DNA of 23,497 bases from an uncultured Clostridia bacterium (GTDB lineage: Bacteria > Bacillota > Clostridia > Lachnospirales > CAG-274): positions 1-23,497 of the forward strand of contig CANRCU010000006.1 of the NCBI GenBank assembly GCA_947629215.1. The letters are read 5' to 3'. Each line of letters begins with the position of its first letter. Within the stretch, counting starts at the first letter, position 1. Made by a program: the position numbers and the translations under genes. The notes under the pieces were generated by a model that saw only the letters and a list, made by a program, of their open reading frames with translations, searched no databases and had not been told where the DNA came from. Of the stretch, positions 6,423 through 14,563 are shown piece by piece.

Positions 6423-8287
6423 AAGAACAAGATAAAAACAGAAGAAGCACGGGTGTTTCGTCCAGAGAAGAACTTTTGAGAAATTCCGAAAGAAGAAAAA
6501 AAACACCTCAAAAGCAGACGGACGAAAGGCAGCCAAGAAAAAAAACAAGCGATACAAGACGGTCGGATGATATAAGAAAAAGCACACCGCAAAGTGACAG
6601 GCGAAAAAGTACACCCGACAGAACACGACCGTCAACACATAAGAAAAAGAAAAAAAAGAAAAGCTGGATAAGACGTTATTACCGCCTGATAATTGTGCTT
6701 GTGATTTTCTTTTTGATATTATTGCTTTTGTTAAGCGGTGTTGTCAGGCTGTTTTCGGGCAGCAAAGGCAAAGTCCGCCGCGCCTATGCAAAAACTGTAA
6801 ATTTATATGAAAAGCGTGATCCCATACTTTTGGATATTATGGGCAAAGATGCGGCAAAACTAATCAAAAAAGAAAATGTCAGCCAGAACTTTACGCTTAA
6901 TTTGACAGATAATACAGCGGGCGCAAGCGGTCTTAGCATTTCGGGTGAGCTTAATAAAAATAAATCGTCAAAAACAGCCGATGCGCAATTGACAGCCTCT
7001 TATAACGACGCTGCCGTTGCAGGGCTTAAAATGTATACCGACAACAAAAAAATAATGTTCACCGCGCCTAATATTTATAATGACTGGCTTGAAATGGACT
7101 GTGAAAACATAGTATCTCAGCTTGCCGATTCAGCGCTTGGTGCAAATACGGAATTTTCGGAGGATAATGATTTTTCATTACAGCTTTTTACCGACGAAAA
7201 ATCGGAAGGTGAAATAGTTTTAAGTCTTTCGGAAGAGTTCTCTCAGCTTTTTACAAAAGAAATAAATTCACTTTCACAAAAAGCCGAGTATAAAAAAATA
7301 AAAGAGAAAAAAGCCGTCGCAATTGACGGTACGGAAAAAAATTGCAGAGGTTATGAGATAAAAATAAATGACGAAGATTTTAAAAACTTCCTTATTAATA
7401 TGTTGAGCAATGTACGCAGAAACAAAAAAATAAAAAATTATCTCACACAGTACGCTCAGTTGGAATATGACAGTATTTCCGCTTTGCATCTGCTTTTTGA
7501 AGATTCCGACAGGCTTGTGGAAAATTATTACAGGCAAATGGACGAAGCACTTGACAGGATAAACAAATCGACATTCACAAATACAAATGCAACTGTCTAC
7601 CTATATAAAGGTGTTATATGCGACTTGAATTTCAACACAGTCTATAATATAGATGAAGATAAAGTCAATGTTAATTTAAGGGGCGGTATGTACGGCGGCA
7701 AAAAACCGTATGAGGACCTTGACCTTACGCTTGAATTAAGCGATGAAAATAAAAAGTTGAATTTCTCATATGCCGAAACCACCGACAATATAGACAGTAT
7801 GCTTACCCATACAACCGCTTTTGTTATAGGCAACGGCAGCGATGACCTTGTTGTTACAACAAAGATAAATTTTGACAAATCAACGGATATTATCAACGGC
7901 AGCGCAAATCTTACAACGCCAAAGGGTATGTATATAGATTTGAGCGGTTCGGGCAATTTGAAAAAATCAGGCGGCGCCACAACAATAGACGCGCAGGAAA
8001 TAAGGCTTGATTACAACGGCAAACTTAAATTGACAATGGCGGGCAGTTATGAAATAAAGCCTTGCAATAAAAGGATAGAAAAGCCCGACGGAAATATTAC
8101 AGAGCTTTTCAAAGCCGACGATGCCCAGCTTGATCTTATTGAAAAAACAATAAGCGATAATATGAACTCGGCTGTTGATAATTTAAACAAAGCATTGAAT
8201 TTTGAAATAGTTATAGATGAAGAAGAAACCACAACAGGCAATGAAACCACCGAAACGACCGAAACCACCACAGCCGAAGAAGAATAA
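6419..8287 (+). CDS. Large single-pass membrane protein in an ABC cassette, unknown function
   Basis: A 622-residue protein I do not recognise. Residues 1-86 are extremely basic and low in complexity (R, K, S, T, P, with seven consecutive lysines at 75-81). One strong transmembrane helix (about 87-109, IIVLVIFFLILLLLLSGVV) follows. The remaining roughly 510 residues should lie outside the membrane and look beta-rich, with many short alternating strands such as LTLELSDENKKLNFSY and GSANLTTPKGMYIDLSGSG. The tail is a Thr/Glu repeat. Positive residues before the helix fit an N-in orientation. It overlaps the ATPase by 4 bp and precedes the permeases, so it is probably an accessory or substrate-handling subunit of the exporter; that role is inference from context. 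A lipid- or peptide-binding periplasmic-like fold is possible but unproven. Confidence 0.85.
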   Translation: MKEQDKNRRSTGVSSREELLRNSERRKKTPQKQTDERQPRKKTSDTRRSDDIRKSTPQSDRRKSTPDRTRPSTHKKKKKKKSWIRRYYRLIIVLVIFFLILLLLLSGVVRLFSGSKGKVRRAYAKTVNLYEKRDPILLDIMGKDAAKLIKKENVSQNFTLNLTDNTAGASGLSISGELNKNKSSKTADAQLTASYNDAAVAGLKMYTDNKKIMFTAPNIYNDWLEMDCENIVSQLADSALGANTEFSEDNDFSLQLFTDEKSEGEIVLSLSEEFSQLFTKEINSLSQKAEYKKIKEKKAVAIDGTEKNCRGYEIKINDEDFKNFLINMLSNVRRNKKIKNYLTQYAQLEYDSISALHLLFEDSDRLVENYYRQMDEALDRINKSTFTNTNATVYLYKGVICDLNFNTVYNIDEDKVNVNLRGGMYGGKKPYEDLDLTLELSDENKKLNFSYAETTDNIDSMLTHTTAFVIGNGSDDLVVTTKINFDKSTDIINGSANLTTPKGMYIDLSGSGNLKKSGGATTIDAQEIRLDYNGKLKLTMAGSYEIKPCNKRIEKPDGNITELFKADDAQLDLIEKTISDNMNSAVDNLNKALNFEIVIDEEETTTGNETTETTETTTAEEE

Positions 8288-8302
8288 AAAAATACTTATC
8301 TT

Positions 8303-8331
8303 GAAAAAGTCCCCAAATTAGGGACTTTTTC
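8303..8331 (+). terminator. Intrinsic terminator inside the exporter cassette
   Basis: GAAAAAGTCCC (8303-8313), a seven-base loop, and GGGACTTTTTC (8321-8331): an 11 bp perfect stem whose right arm supplies five U residues. It sits between the 622-residue protein and the first permease. Confidence 0.8.
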
Positions 8332-8357
8332 GACCTTTAATTATTAGGTAAAATATT

Positions 8358-9515
8358 ATGAAATTGACATTTGAATTATTTTTTTTGGAACTAAAAAGAA
8401 CCGTCAGATTTATCCCACGGTTGATAATAAGCGCAGCTGTTATCCTCGTTTTTTTATATGCCATACTTTTTATCGGTGAAAAAAAGGACGAAAAACCCGA
8501 TACAAGAGTTAAAATAGGATATTTTTCTTCGGATAAAGAAGATAATTATATCCCTATACTTGTCAATATGGTCAACGAGATGGAAAGCGTAAAAAGCATT
8601 TGTTTAATAGAGCCGGTCGATTCGGTCGAAGAAATTTACGACGGCATCAAAAATAAAAATCTCTACGGTGGCATTATTTTTCCCGAAAATTATGTGCAAA
8701 ACATAATGCGCGGAAAAGACGATCCGGCGACGGTCATTGTTCCTGTCGGTCATGATAACGAGATATTTCGACGCCTTGTAAAAGTCGGCAGCGATATGCT
8801 TATTTCCGTCCAAGCCGGCATATATTCTGTCGCAGAAGGTAAAAATCTATCAAACCGTGAACTTTTGGGAATAAATATGGAGTATGTAAACTTTGTTATG
8901 GGGCGCAGCAGTCTTTTTAAAAAAGAAAGCTGGTCACCTTACGGAGTTTTAAGTTTCACACAATATTATTGTGTAATGCTGTTTACAATAATTTCCGTAC
9001 TTATAGGTACAGTACTTTCTTTTCTTTTTTATGATTACGGTCCGGGATTTAAAAGCTATTGTAAATTATGGCAATATAACGGTATAATTATGTTTTTATT
9101 AAAACAATTTCTTATATTTGCTATAATATTTACTGTCGAAGTTCCTTTGCTTATATTTGCGGATAAAAAAATACCTTTTATAAACCTAAATATACCGATG
9201 ATCCTTGCGGCAATATTTATTGCAAGCCAGATAATAACCTGTTTCTACTCTGTTTTCGGCAACAATGCCGTACTTTTAATGACAGTTTTTTTAATTATAT
9301 CCGGTTTTCTTAGCGGTTGTTTTATACCCTTGGTATATCTTGGAGGCACAGGGCTTGACAAAGTATGTGGTTTTATACCCGTATACACAATTTCGCAATG
9401 TTTTTCAACGCTTTATACCTATAATTCCGAAAATATAAACATTATACCCATGTCGGCTGCCATTTATATTATAGCTCTTTTGCTTGGCGCAATAAAAAGG
9501 AGGGCGCGCATATGA
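8358..9515 (+). CDS. ABC-2-type transporter permease
   Basis: A 385-residue membrane protein with the ABC-2 permease layout. A first transmembrane helix (about 19-40) is followed by an extracytoplasmic domain of roughly 150 residues (TRVKIGYFSSDKED... YGGIIFPENYVQNI), then about five helices (near 198-224, 243-265, 275-297, 302-325, 355-378). It presumably forms the pore with the product at 9512 and is powered by the ATPase at 5736. The ribosome binding site is weak (TTAGGT), and the upstream terminator means expression depends on read-through or an unseen promoter. It overlaps the next gene by 4 bp. The substrate is unknown. Confidence 0.85.
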   Translation: MKLTFELFFLELKRTVRFIPRLIISAAVILVFLYAILFIGEKKDEKPDTRVKIGYFSSDKEDNYIPILVNMVNEMESVKSICLIEPVDSVEEIYDGIKNKNLYGGIIFPENYVQNIMRGKDDPATVIVPVGHDNEIFRRLVKVGSDMLISVQAGIYSVAEGKNLSNRELLGINMEYVNFVMGRSSLFKKESWSPYGVLSFTQYYCVMLFTIISVLIGTVLSFLFYDYGPGFKSYCKLWQYNGIIMFLLKQFLIFAIIFTVEVPLLIFADKKIPFINLNIPMILAAIFIASQIITCFYSVFGNNAVLLMTVFLIISGFLSGCFIPLVYLGGTGLDKVCGFIPVYTISQCFSTLYTYNSENINIIPMSAAIYIIALLLGAIKRRARI

Positions 9516-10522
9516 AATATTTGAATATGCTTTTTATATGTATGAAGCGTGCGCTCAAACACCCAAGTATAGCACTTTTGCTTATTGCGATACCTCTTAC
9601 GGCTTTTATATACACAAGTATTTCGGCTGATAACAAAGGCGCTTTTGTCGGTATATATGACAAAGGCAATGCGGACGATATTATCGAAGATATAAAAAAA
9701 GCCGACAACAGGCTTACTTTTACTGTTTATGACAGTGAAGAAAAGATGAAAGGGGATGTCGAAACACAAAAACTTGAATGCGCCTTTATATTCCCCGAAA
9801 ATATAGAGGAAATGAGCGTTGAAAAAATTATTCTCGGCGAAGGTCAGACTTCCGTTTTATCAGAATTGACCATGGAAACGGTATTTTCAGCCATACTTAA
9901 AAACGAAGGCGGTAAAATTGCATATAAATTTGCCGAAGAAAACAATATTGATTTAAACAAGGAAAAATATTTTGAAAACTATAACAATTATCTCAATAAT
10001 ATAAAAAGCGCCGTTAAATTTGAAGAATTTTCCTCTGCGCCAAATGAAAATATTGCCCACAGCAATATTTTAGATTGCATTATTGCGATAATTACCGTTT
10101 GCGGAGGACTTAGCGGTGCAATTTTTGTTATTTCGGACAGGAAAAAGGGAATAGTATTTACTTCGGGTTTTAACATAGCCGCTGTTATGATATTATTTCT
10201 TACAGCCGAAATCATAAGTTTTATTATATTAAGGCAGGTACCGGATATATTAAGGCTTTGTCTTTTGAATTTAGGTATATGGGGGATATGTCGTATTATT
10301 TGTATGTTTTCAAATGACGAAAGACTTATAAGGCTTGCCATGCCCGTGCTTACGGCGGCGTCGGTAATATTTGACATTGTGGATATATCGGCTTTTGTTC
10401 CGTCGCTCGGTGCAGTTAATTACATACTTATAACGCATTATTATGTATATGAAGAAATAACTTTTTTTGCCGCTGTTTCGATAATACTTTTTTGTATGGG
10501 GATATTTTCGGGAAAAACTTAA
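9512..10522 (+). CDS. ABC-2-type transporter permease, second subunit
   Basis: A 336-residue membrane protein with the same architecture as its neighbour: helix about 19-37, an extracytoplasmic region of about 140 residues including a GGIIFPEN-like ECAFIFPENIEEM motif, then roughly five or six helices (from about 187 onward). The shared plan suggests the two arose by duplication and act as a heterodimeric channel. A strong GGAGG lies 8 bp before the ATG, inside the end of the upstream gene, with a 4 bp overlap. It is somewhat shorter than the first subunit and stops just before a dispersed hairpin repeat. Confidence 0.82.
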   Translation: MKYLNMLFICMKRALKHPSIALLLIAIPLTAFIYTSISADNKGAFVGIYDKGNADDIIEDIKKADNRLTFTVYDSEEKMKGDVETQKLECAFIFPENIEEMSVEKIILGEGQTSVLSELTMETVFSAILKNEGGKIAYKFAEENNIDLNKEKYFENYNNYLNNIKSAVKFEEFSSAPNENIAHSNILDCIIAIITVCGGLSGAIFVISDRKKGIVFTSGFNIAAVMILFLTAEIISFIILRQVPDILRLCLLNLGIWGICRIICMFSNDERLIRLAMPVLTAASVIFDIVDISAFVPSLGAVNYILITHYYVYEEITFFAAVSIILFCMGIFSGKT

Positions 10523-10530
10523 TATTTTTT

Positions 10531-10612
10531 TGGGGCTTTGCCCCAACCCCCACAAGCCTTTTGTAAAAGGCTTGACCTAAAACTTTAAAGTCGGGGTTCT
10601 GCCCCGAACCCC
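10531..10612. repeat. Dispersed triple-hairpin repeat, copy A
   Basis: Three stem-loops in a row: GGGGC/GCCCC (10532-10544), a perfect 10 bp stem CAAGCCTTTT/AAAAGGCTTG (10553-10574), then TCGGGG/CCCCGA (10591-10607), which can also pair as GGGGTTC/GAACCCC. The line CTAAA(A)CTTTA joins stems two and three. The order and linkers match the copy at 19579. It lies between the convergent exporter and fumarase genes and may terminate both. Confidence 0.8.
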
Positions 10613-10659
10613 GAACCTTACTAAAATTATCAATGCTTACACTTCATTCAATATAATTT

Positions 10660-11502
10660 TTATATTTCACAACTGTTATGTCTTGTCACATGGCAGCTTA
10701 TATTTACAGCAAGAGGCAAACCTGCTATATGTGTTGCAAAAGTTTCAATATTTATCCCAAGCACGGTCGTATTTCCGCCAAGCCCCTGAGGACCTATACC
10801 GAGTTTATTTGCTCTTTCAAGCAATTCTTTTTCCATTTCCGCTACATATTCTATATCGGAATTTTTATTTATAGGTCTTAAAAGAGCTTTTTTGGCAAGC
10901 TTTGCGCATAACTCAAAATTACCGCCTATACCTACGCCAACCACCATTGGCGGACACGGATTCGGTCCTGCTTTTTCTATACAGTCTATTACCGAATTTT
11001 TCACGCCCTCTATACCGTCGCTTGGTTTAAGCATATATATTTTACTCATATTTTCCGAGCCGAAACCCTTTGGCGCAAGGTCAATTTTTATTTTATCGCC
11101 TTTTACAATATCATAGTGTATGACAGCAGGCGTATTATCTTTTGTATTTACCCTCAAAAGCGGGTCGGACACAACGCTTTTACGCAAATAACCTTTTTGA
11201 TAGCCGCGTCTGACACCTTCGTTCACGGCTTCTGTAAGGTCGCCGCCCGTTATATGAACGTCCTGACCTATTTCCATAAAAACCACAGCCATACCCGTAT
11301 CCTGACATATGGGTTTCATTTTTTCTTTTGCAAGCTCCGCATTTTTTATACATTGCTGCAAAATATCTTTCCCTACGGGCGAGCTTTCGTTTTTTTGTCC
11401 CTTTTCAAGAGCCTCGTATATATCGTTGTTTAAAATACAGTTTGCATTTATACACATTTCTTCTATTTTATTTGTGATAACTTCAACATTTATTTCTCTC
11501 AT
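10660..11502 (-). CDS. Class I fumarate hydratase, alpha subunit (or tartrate dehydratase alpha)
   Basis: 280 residues from the preferred ATG at 11502 (AAAGG upstream; the longer frame to 11556 would begin at about the predicted transcription start). This is the N-terminal iron-sulfur domain of class I fumarase, which in many anaerobes is a separate alpha chain. Probable 4Fe-4S ligands are C66 (ICQDTG), C183 (GPNPCPP) and C270 (NISCHVTRH). GVGIGGN (189-195) and GPQGLGGNTT (237-246) are also conserved. It interconverts fumarate and malate together with a beta chain, but no beta gene is adjacent: the next gene downstream is the convergent permease. L-tartrate dehydratase alpha looks similar and cannot be excluded. 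Confidence 0.9.
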   Translation of the reverse strand: MREINVEVITNKIEEMCINANCILNNDIYEALEKGQKNESSPVGKDILQQCIKNAELAKEKMKPICQDTGMAVVFMEIGQDVHITGGDLTEAVNEGVRRGYQKGYLRKSVVSDPLLRVNTKDNTPAVIHYDIVKGDKIKIDLAPKGFGSENMSKIYMLKPSDGIEGVKNSVIDCIEKAGPNPCPPMVVGVGIGGNFELCAKLAKKALLRPINKNSDIEYVAEMEKELLERANKLGIGPQGLGGNTTVLGINIETFATHIAGLPLAVNISCHVTRHNSCEI

Positions 11503-11560
11503 TACAAATGACCTTTCCGTAAAAAATTTTCTTACCTTGTTAGTTAAAATATACAATTAG

Positions 11561-11589
11561 AGTATAACATACACAAACGATTTTTTCAA
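11561..11589 (-). promoter_or_regulatory. Promoter of the fumarase gene
   Basis: On the minus strand TTGAAA (11584-11589), 17 bp spacer, TATACT (11561-11566) in the context TGTTATACT. Transcription should start near 11553, which supports the start codon at 11502. Confidence 0.75.
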
Positions 11590-11627
11590 TTCAAAACAAA
11601 ATTTTTTATAGGATTTTTTATCGGAAT

Positions 11628-11637
11628 ATGGTATAAT
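11628..11637 (+). promoter_or_regulatory. dnaA promoter (extended -10)
   Basis: ATGGTATAAT with a perfect -10 at 11632-11637 and the TG of an extended -10. No good -35 hexamer is seen. It lies upstream of the DnaA-box cluster at 11695-11792, so DnaA bound there could repress dnaA. Confidence 0.6.
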
Positions 11638-11694
11638 AAATATAAGTTACGGTCTTTAATAAAATCATTTTTAATACACTTTATAAACAAAAAT

Positions 11695-11792
11695 TGTTGA
11701 TAAAGTGAATAATTAAGTGGATAATAAACTGTTTTTGGCTTTAAACAAGCTGTTTTTTGTTGTTATAAACACTTATTCACAAATGTTGATAA
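11695..11792. promoter_or_regulatory. DnaA-box cluster upstream of dnaA (oriC, left part)
   Basis: Against TTATNCACA: a perfect box TTATTCACA at 11773-11781 (plus), and one-mismatch boxes at 11695-11703 (TTATCAACA, minus), 11704-11712 (TTATTCACT, minus), 11716-11724 (TTATCCACT, minus) and 11784-11792 (TTATCAACA, minus). Five boxes in 98 bp is far above chance. This is the 5' half of a two-part origin of the Bacillus type. Confidence 0.85.
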
Positions 11793-11822
11793 TTTTTCCG
11801 TCACATAAAAAGGAGTATCCTT

Positions 11823-13145
11823 ATGAATATAAACAATATATGGCAAGAGGCTTTGCCCCTTATAGAAGAAGACGCCACACCCATTGCATATGATACATAC
11901 ATAAAAAAATTAACGCCCGTTTCTTTTGAAAACGACACGTTTTATTTTGATGTGGATGATATATTTGCAAAGAATACAATAGAGAAAAAATACATAGACC
12001 TTATCGAAAACGCGATCAAATATGTTTCAAATATGAAAACAGTGAAAGTTGTGATGTCTATAAAAGGCGAAAAAAGGCAGGAAGAAAAACCGCCTAAACC
12101 CAATTTCGAAAAAAACACGGTCAATCAAAACGGACTTATGAGTAAATACAGGTTTGACAACTTTATTGTCGGCAGCTCAAATCAGCTTGCCTATTCGGCT
12201 GCCGTTGCCGTTGCGGAAATGCCCGGCGATGTATATAATCCGCTTTTTCTCTACGGCGGTGTAGGGCTTGGCAAAACGCATCTTATGAACGCTATCGGCA
12301 ACGAGGTGCTTGAAAATTCGCCCGATGCAAAAATACTTTATGTGACCTGCGAACAGTTTATGAACGAGCTTATAAAAAGCATAGCCCAGAGGTCGACCGA
12401 TGATTTTCATCTTAAATACAGAAAACTTGATATACTGATGATAGACGATATACAGTTTATAGCGGGCAAAGTGCAAACTCAGGAGGAATTTTTCCATACC
12501 TTTGACAAACTCTGGTCCGAGGGCAAACAGATAATAATTACAAGCGACAGCCCGCCCGACGAGATACAACAACTTGAAGACAGGCTCGTTTCACGCTTTA
12601 AATGGGGCATACCCGTCGACCTTCAGCAGCCCACTTTTGAGATGCGCGTCGCTATACTTGAATCAAAGGCAAAAGCCATAAATTTTGATATTTCAAACGA
12701 GATAATACAATATATAGCACACAATATCAAAAGCAATATACGTGAATTGGAAGGTACTCTCAACAAGCTGCATGCCTATTCAAAACTCATGGGCAGTATG
12801 AATCTTGAAACAGCCGAAGGCCTTATCTCGGATATGATAAAACAGAACAGACAAAAAATAACCATAGATTATATACAAGAAGTGGTAGCCGCGCATTTCG
12901 GCTTCACTACCGATGATTTGAAAAGCAAAAACAAAGAAAGACCGCTTGCAAAAGCAAGACAGGCGGCTATGTATCTTTGCCGTAAGCTGCTTAATGAAAA
13001 TTATGAACAGATAGGCAAAAAATTCGGCAACAAAGACCATTCTACGGTAATAAATGCCTGCAAAAAGACCTGTATCCTCATAGACAACGACGAGGATTTC
13101 AAAAATACCGTGCTGGATTTGGAAAAGAAAATAACAGATATGTGA
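11823..13145 (+). CDS. dnaA: Chromosomal replication initiator DnaA
   Basis: 440 residues, normal for Firmicutes. Domain I (about 1-75, NNIWQEALPLIEE...) handles protein contacts. A short linker domain II is followed by the AAA+ domain with Walker A GGVGLGKT (145-152), Walker B ILMIDDIQF (204-212), sensor 1 IIITSD (237-242) and the arginine-finger region LVSRFKWG (255-262). Domain IV carries the DnaA signature NKDHSTVINACKK (403-415), which reads DnaA boxes. It opens the origin at oriC. The start at 11823 has AAAAAGGAG 8 bp upstream. It stands divergent from the fumarase gene instead of the usual rpmH-rnpA. Confidence 0.98.
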   Translation: MNINNIWQEALPLIEEDATPIAYDTYIKKLTPVSFENDTFYFDVDDIFAKNTIEKKYIDLIENAIKYVSNMKTVKVVMSIKGEKRQEEKPPKPNFEKNTVNQNGLMSKYRFDNFIVGSSNQLAYSAAVAVAEMPGDVYNPLFLYGGVGLGKTHLMNAIGNEVLENSPDAKILYVTCEQFMNELIKSIAQRSTDDFHLKYRKLDILMIDDIQFIAGKVQTQEEFFHTFDKLWSEGKQIIITSDSPPDEIQQLEDRLVSRFKWGIPVDLQQPTFEMRVAILESKAKAINFDISNEIIQYIAHNIKSNIRELEGTLNKLHAYSKLMGSMNLETAEGLISDMIKQNRQKITIDYIQEVVAAHFGFTTDDLKSKNKERPLAKARQAAMYLCRKLLNENYEQIGKKFGNKDHSTVINACKKTCILIDNDEDFKNTVLDLEKKITDM

Positions 13146-13305
13146 ATATCCGTGTAAATTTTGTGTTAAAAGGTGTTAAATTATATTTTATTGCATATAT
13201 GCGAATAATTTAATGTGGAAAAACACCCTTTTTATACACACTTAAATATTTATATATTCACATAAAAAAACTGTTGAAAAAGATGGTTTAACGGGGTTTT
13301 CCATA
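13141..13305. promoter_or_regulatory. DnaA boxes in the dnaA-dnaN gap (oriC, right part)
   Basis: A perfect box TTATACACA at 13232-13240. One-mismatch boxes lie at 13141-13149 (ATATTCACA, minus), 13214-13222 (TTTTCCACA, minus) and 13254-13262 (ATATTCACA, plus). Two-mismatch candidates are at 13272-13280 (TTTTCAACA, minus) and 13297-13305 (TTTTCCATA, plus). The last lies directly before the GC-rich patch and trio. Confidence 0.82.
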
Positions 13306-13310
13306 AAATA

Positions 13311-13373
13311 ACACCCCCTACTATTACTACTATAAAAAATATTATATATATTTATATATTTATATATATGTGT
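13311..13373. other. oriC unwinding element: GC patch, DnaA-trio and AT-rich DUE
   Basis: After ACACCCCC (13311-13318) comes TACTATTACTACTATA (13319-13334). On the other strand this is a run of TAG/TAA triplets, the DnaA-trio that guides the DnaA filament onto single-stranded DNA. About 40 bp of almost pure A/T follow (to 13371). The order box, GC patch, trio, AT tract, dnaN is the same as in the B. subtilis origin as I remember it. Strand opening should begin here. No gene lies in 13146-13445. Confidence 0.85.
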
Positions 13374-13395
13374 AAAAAAAATTTTAAAAACAACG

Positions 13396-13434
13396 GGTCA
13401 TAAGTTGATAAGTTTTATGACCTGAATTTTCAGG
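13396..13434 (+). promoter_or_regulatory. Two overlapping hairpins at the dnaN ribosome binding site
   Basis: GGTCATAA (13396-13403) pairs with TTATGACC (13415-13422). CCTGAA (13421-13426) pairs with TTCAGG (13429-13434). They share bases 13421-13422, so they compete at least in part. The second stem reaches into CAGGAGG, the dnaN ribosome binding site. Confidence 0.45.
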
Positions 13435-13445
13435 AGGTAACAATT

Positions 13446-14561
13446 ATGCATATCTCATGCGACAAAAAAATCCTTATAGATAATATAAATATAGTTATGA
13501 AAAGCGTTCCTTCAAAGTCTACATCGCCGATACTCGGCTGTATTTTGCTTATAGCGGACAGAGGCGGTTTTCATATGCTTGCAAACGACCTTGAACTCAG
13601 TATAGAAACCGTCAATATAGATAACGTAGACGTTTATACCCTTGGTGAAGTGGCTTTACCGTCAAAAATGTTTTTTGATACGGTCAGAGGTATGCCCGAC
13701 GGTATACTCGATATAGAGTGCAACGAAAATTTTGTTACCGTTATAAAAGGCGGAAAGACCGAAATGAAGATGCTTGGGTTTAACGGCAGTGAATTTCCGC
13801 GTCCCGAGTATCCAGAAAACGAAAAGAATATAAAAATAAAAGGCGAAGTTTTCAAATCCATGATAAGGCAGACGATATTTTCCGTGGCTCTTGTGGATTA
13901 CAGACAGATATTGATGGGCGAATTGCTTGAATTTAAGGGCAATCGTCTTAAAATGGTGGCTCTTGACGGTCACAGAATAGCTTGCAGAACGGAATATCTT
14001 GAAAATAACGACTTTTCGGGCAAGACGGTCATTCCGGGCAAAGCTCTTAACGAGGTCTGCCGCCTTGCAAGCGACGACGAAACAATATCTTTTGATTTTA
14101 ACGATAAATTTGTCAAATTTGAGCTTGAAAACAGTATAATCACCTCGCGCATATTAGAGGGTGAATTTATGGATTATGAAAGGATATTCACAAACGACCA
14201 TAAAACTTATATAAAGGTCAATAGGGAGGCTCTTCTTGAAATTCTCAACCTTTGTATGCTTATTTATACCAACGAAACAAAAAAAGTGGAAGCCATACTT
14301 GAAATTAAAGAAGGCGTGCTGAATGTCAGCACACACAATATAAATAACGAGGTCAAAAAAGATATACCCGTCGATCACGAGGGCGAAGATATAAAGATAG
14401 GCTTTAATCCAAAATATCTTGCGGACGTCTGCAAAGCGATAGATGAGGAAGAAATAAGTATGTACTTTATAAGCAGCCTTTCGCCATGTATAATAAAAAG
14501 CAGCATCGGCAACGAGGGTTTCAAATATCTTGTTGTACCCGTTAAAATTATGGGAGCATAA
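13446..14561 (+). CDS. dnaN: DNA polymerase III beta subunit (sliding clamp)
   Basis: 371 residues, normal length, three repeated clamp folds of about 120 residues each. It begins MHISCDKKILIDNINIVMK; the family motifs SPILGCILL, LPSKMFFDTVRGMP, FPRPEYPE and GEFMDYERIF are visible, and it ends FKYLVVPVKI. It rings DNA, tethers the polymerase and serves as the hub for mismatch repair and the ageing of initiation. AGGAGG precedes the start by 6 bp, and the ribosome binding site may be held in a hairpin. It is followed after 2 bp by the S4-domain gene, so the genes are co-transcribed. Confidence 0.98.
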   Translation: MHISCDKKILIDNINIVMKSVPSKSTSPILGCILLIADRGGFHMLANDLELSIETVNIDNVDVYTLGEVALPSKMFFDTVRGMPDGILDIECNENFVTVIKGGKTEMKMLGFNGSEFPRPEYPENEKNIKIKGEVFKSMIRQTIFSVALVDYRQILMGELLEFKGNRLKMVALDGHRIACRTEYLENNDFSGKTVIPGKALNEVCRLASDDETISFDFNDKFVKFELENSIITSRILEGEFMDYERIFTNDHKTYIKVNREALLEILNLCMLIYTNETKKVEAILEIKEGVLNVSTHNINNEVKKDIPVDHEGEDIKIGFNPKYLADVCKAIDEEEISMYFISSLSPCIIKSSIGNEGFKYLVVPVKIMGA

Positions 14562-14563
14562 AT

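Noticed and set aside
6287..6638. Minus-strand frames over the start of the 622-residue gene
   Set aside because: They are shadows of the lysine/arginine-rich coding region: Phe/Leu/Ser-rich text with no motif or start signals.
8047..8271. Minus-strand frame rich in Val/Ser near 8050-8270
   Set aside because: It is the complement of the Thr/Glu repeat tail of the membrane protein and has no start signals.
10678..11560. Plus-strand frames opposite the fumarase gene
   Set aside because: Antisense shadows of a well conserved minus-strand gene; none has a ribosome binding site.
13319..13373. TAC/TAT and TATATA repeats as a CRISPR or simple satellite
   Set aside because: The tract is short, without spacers, and fits the trio and unwinding part of oriC in position and order.
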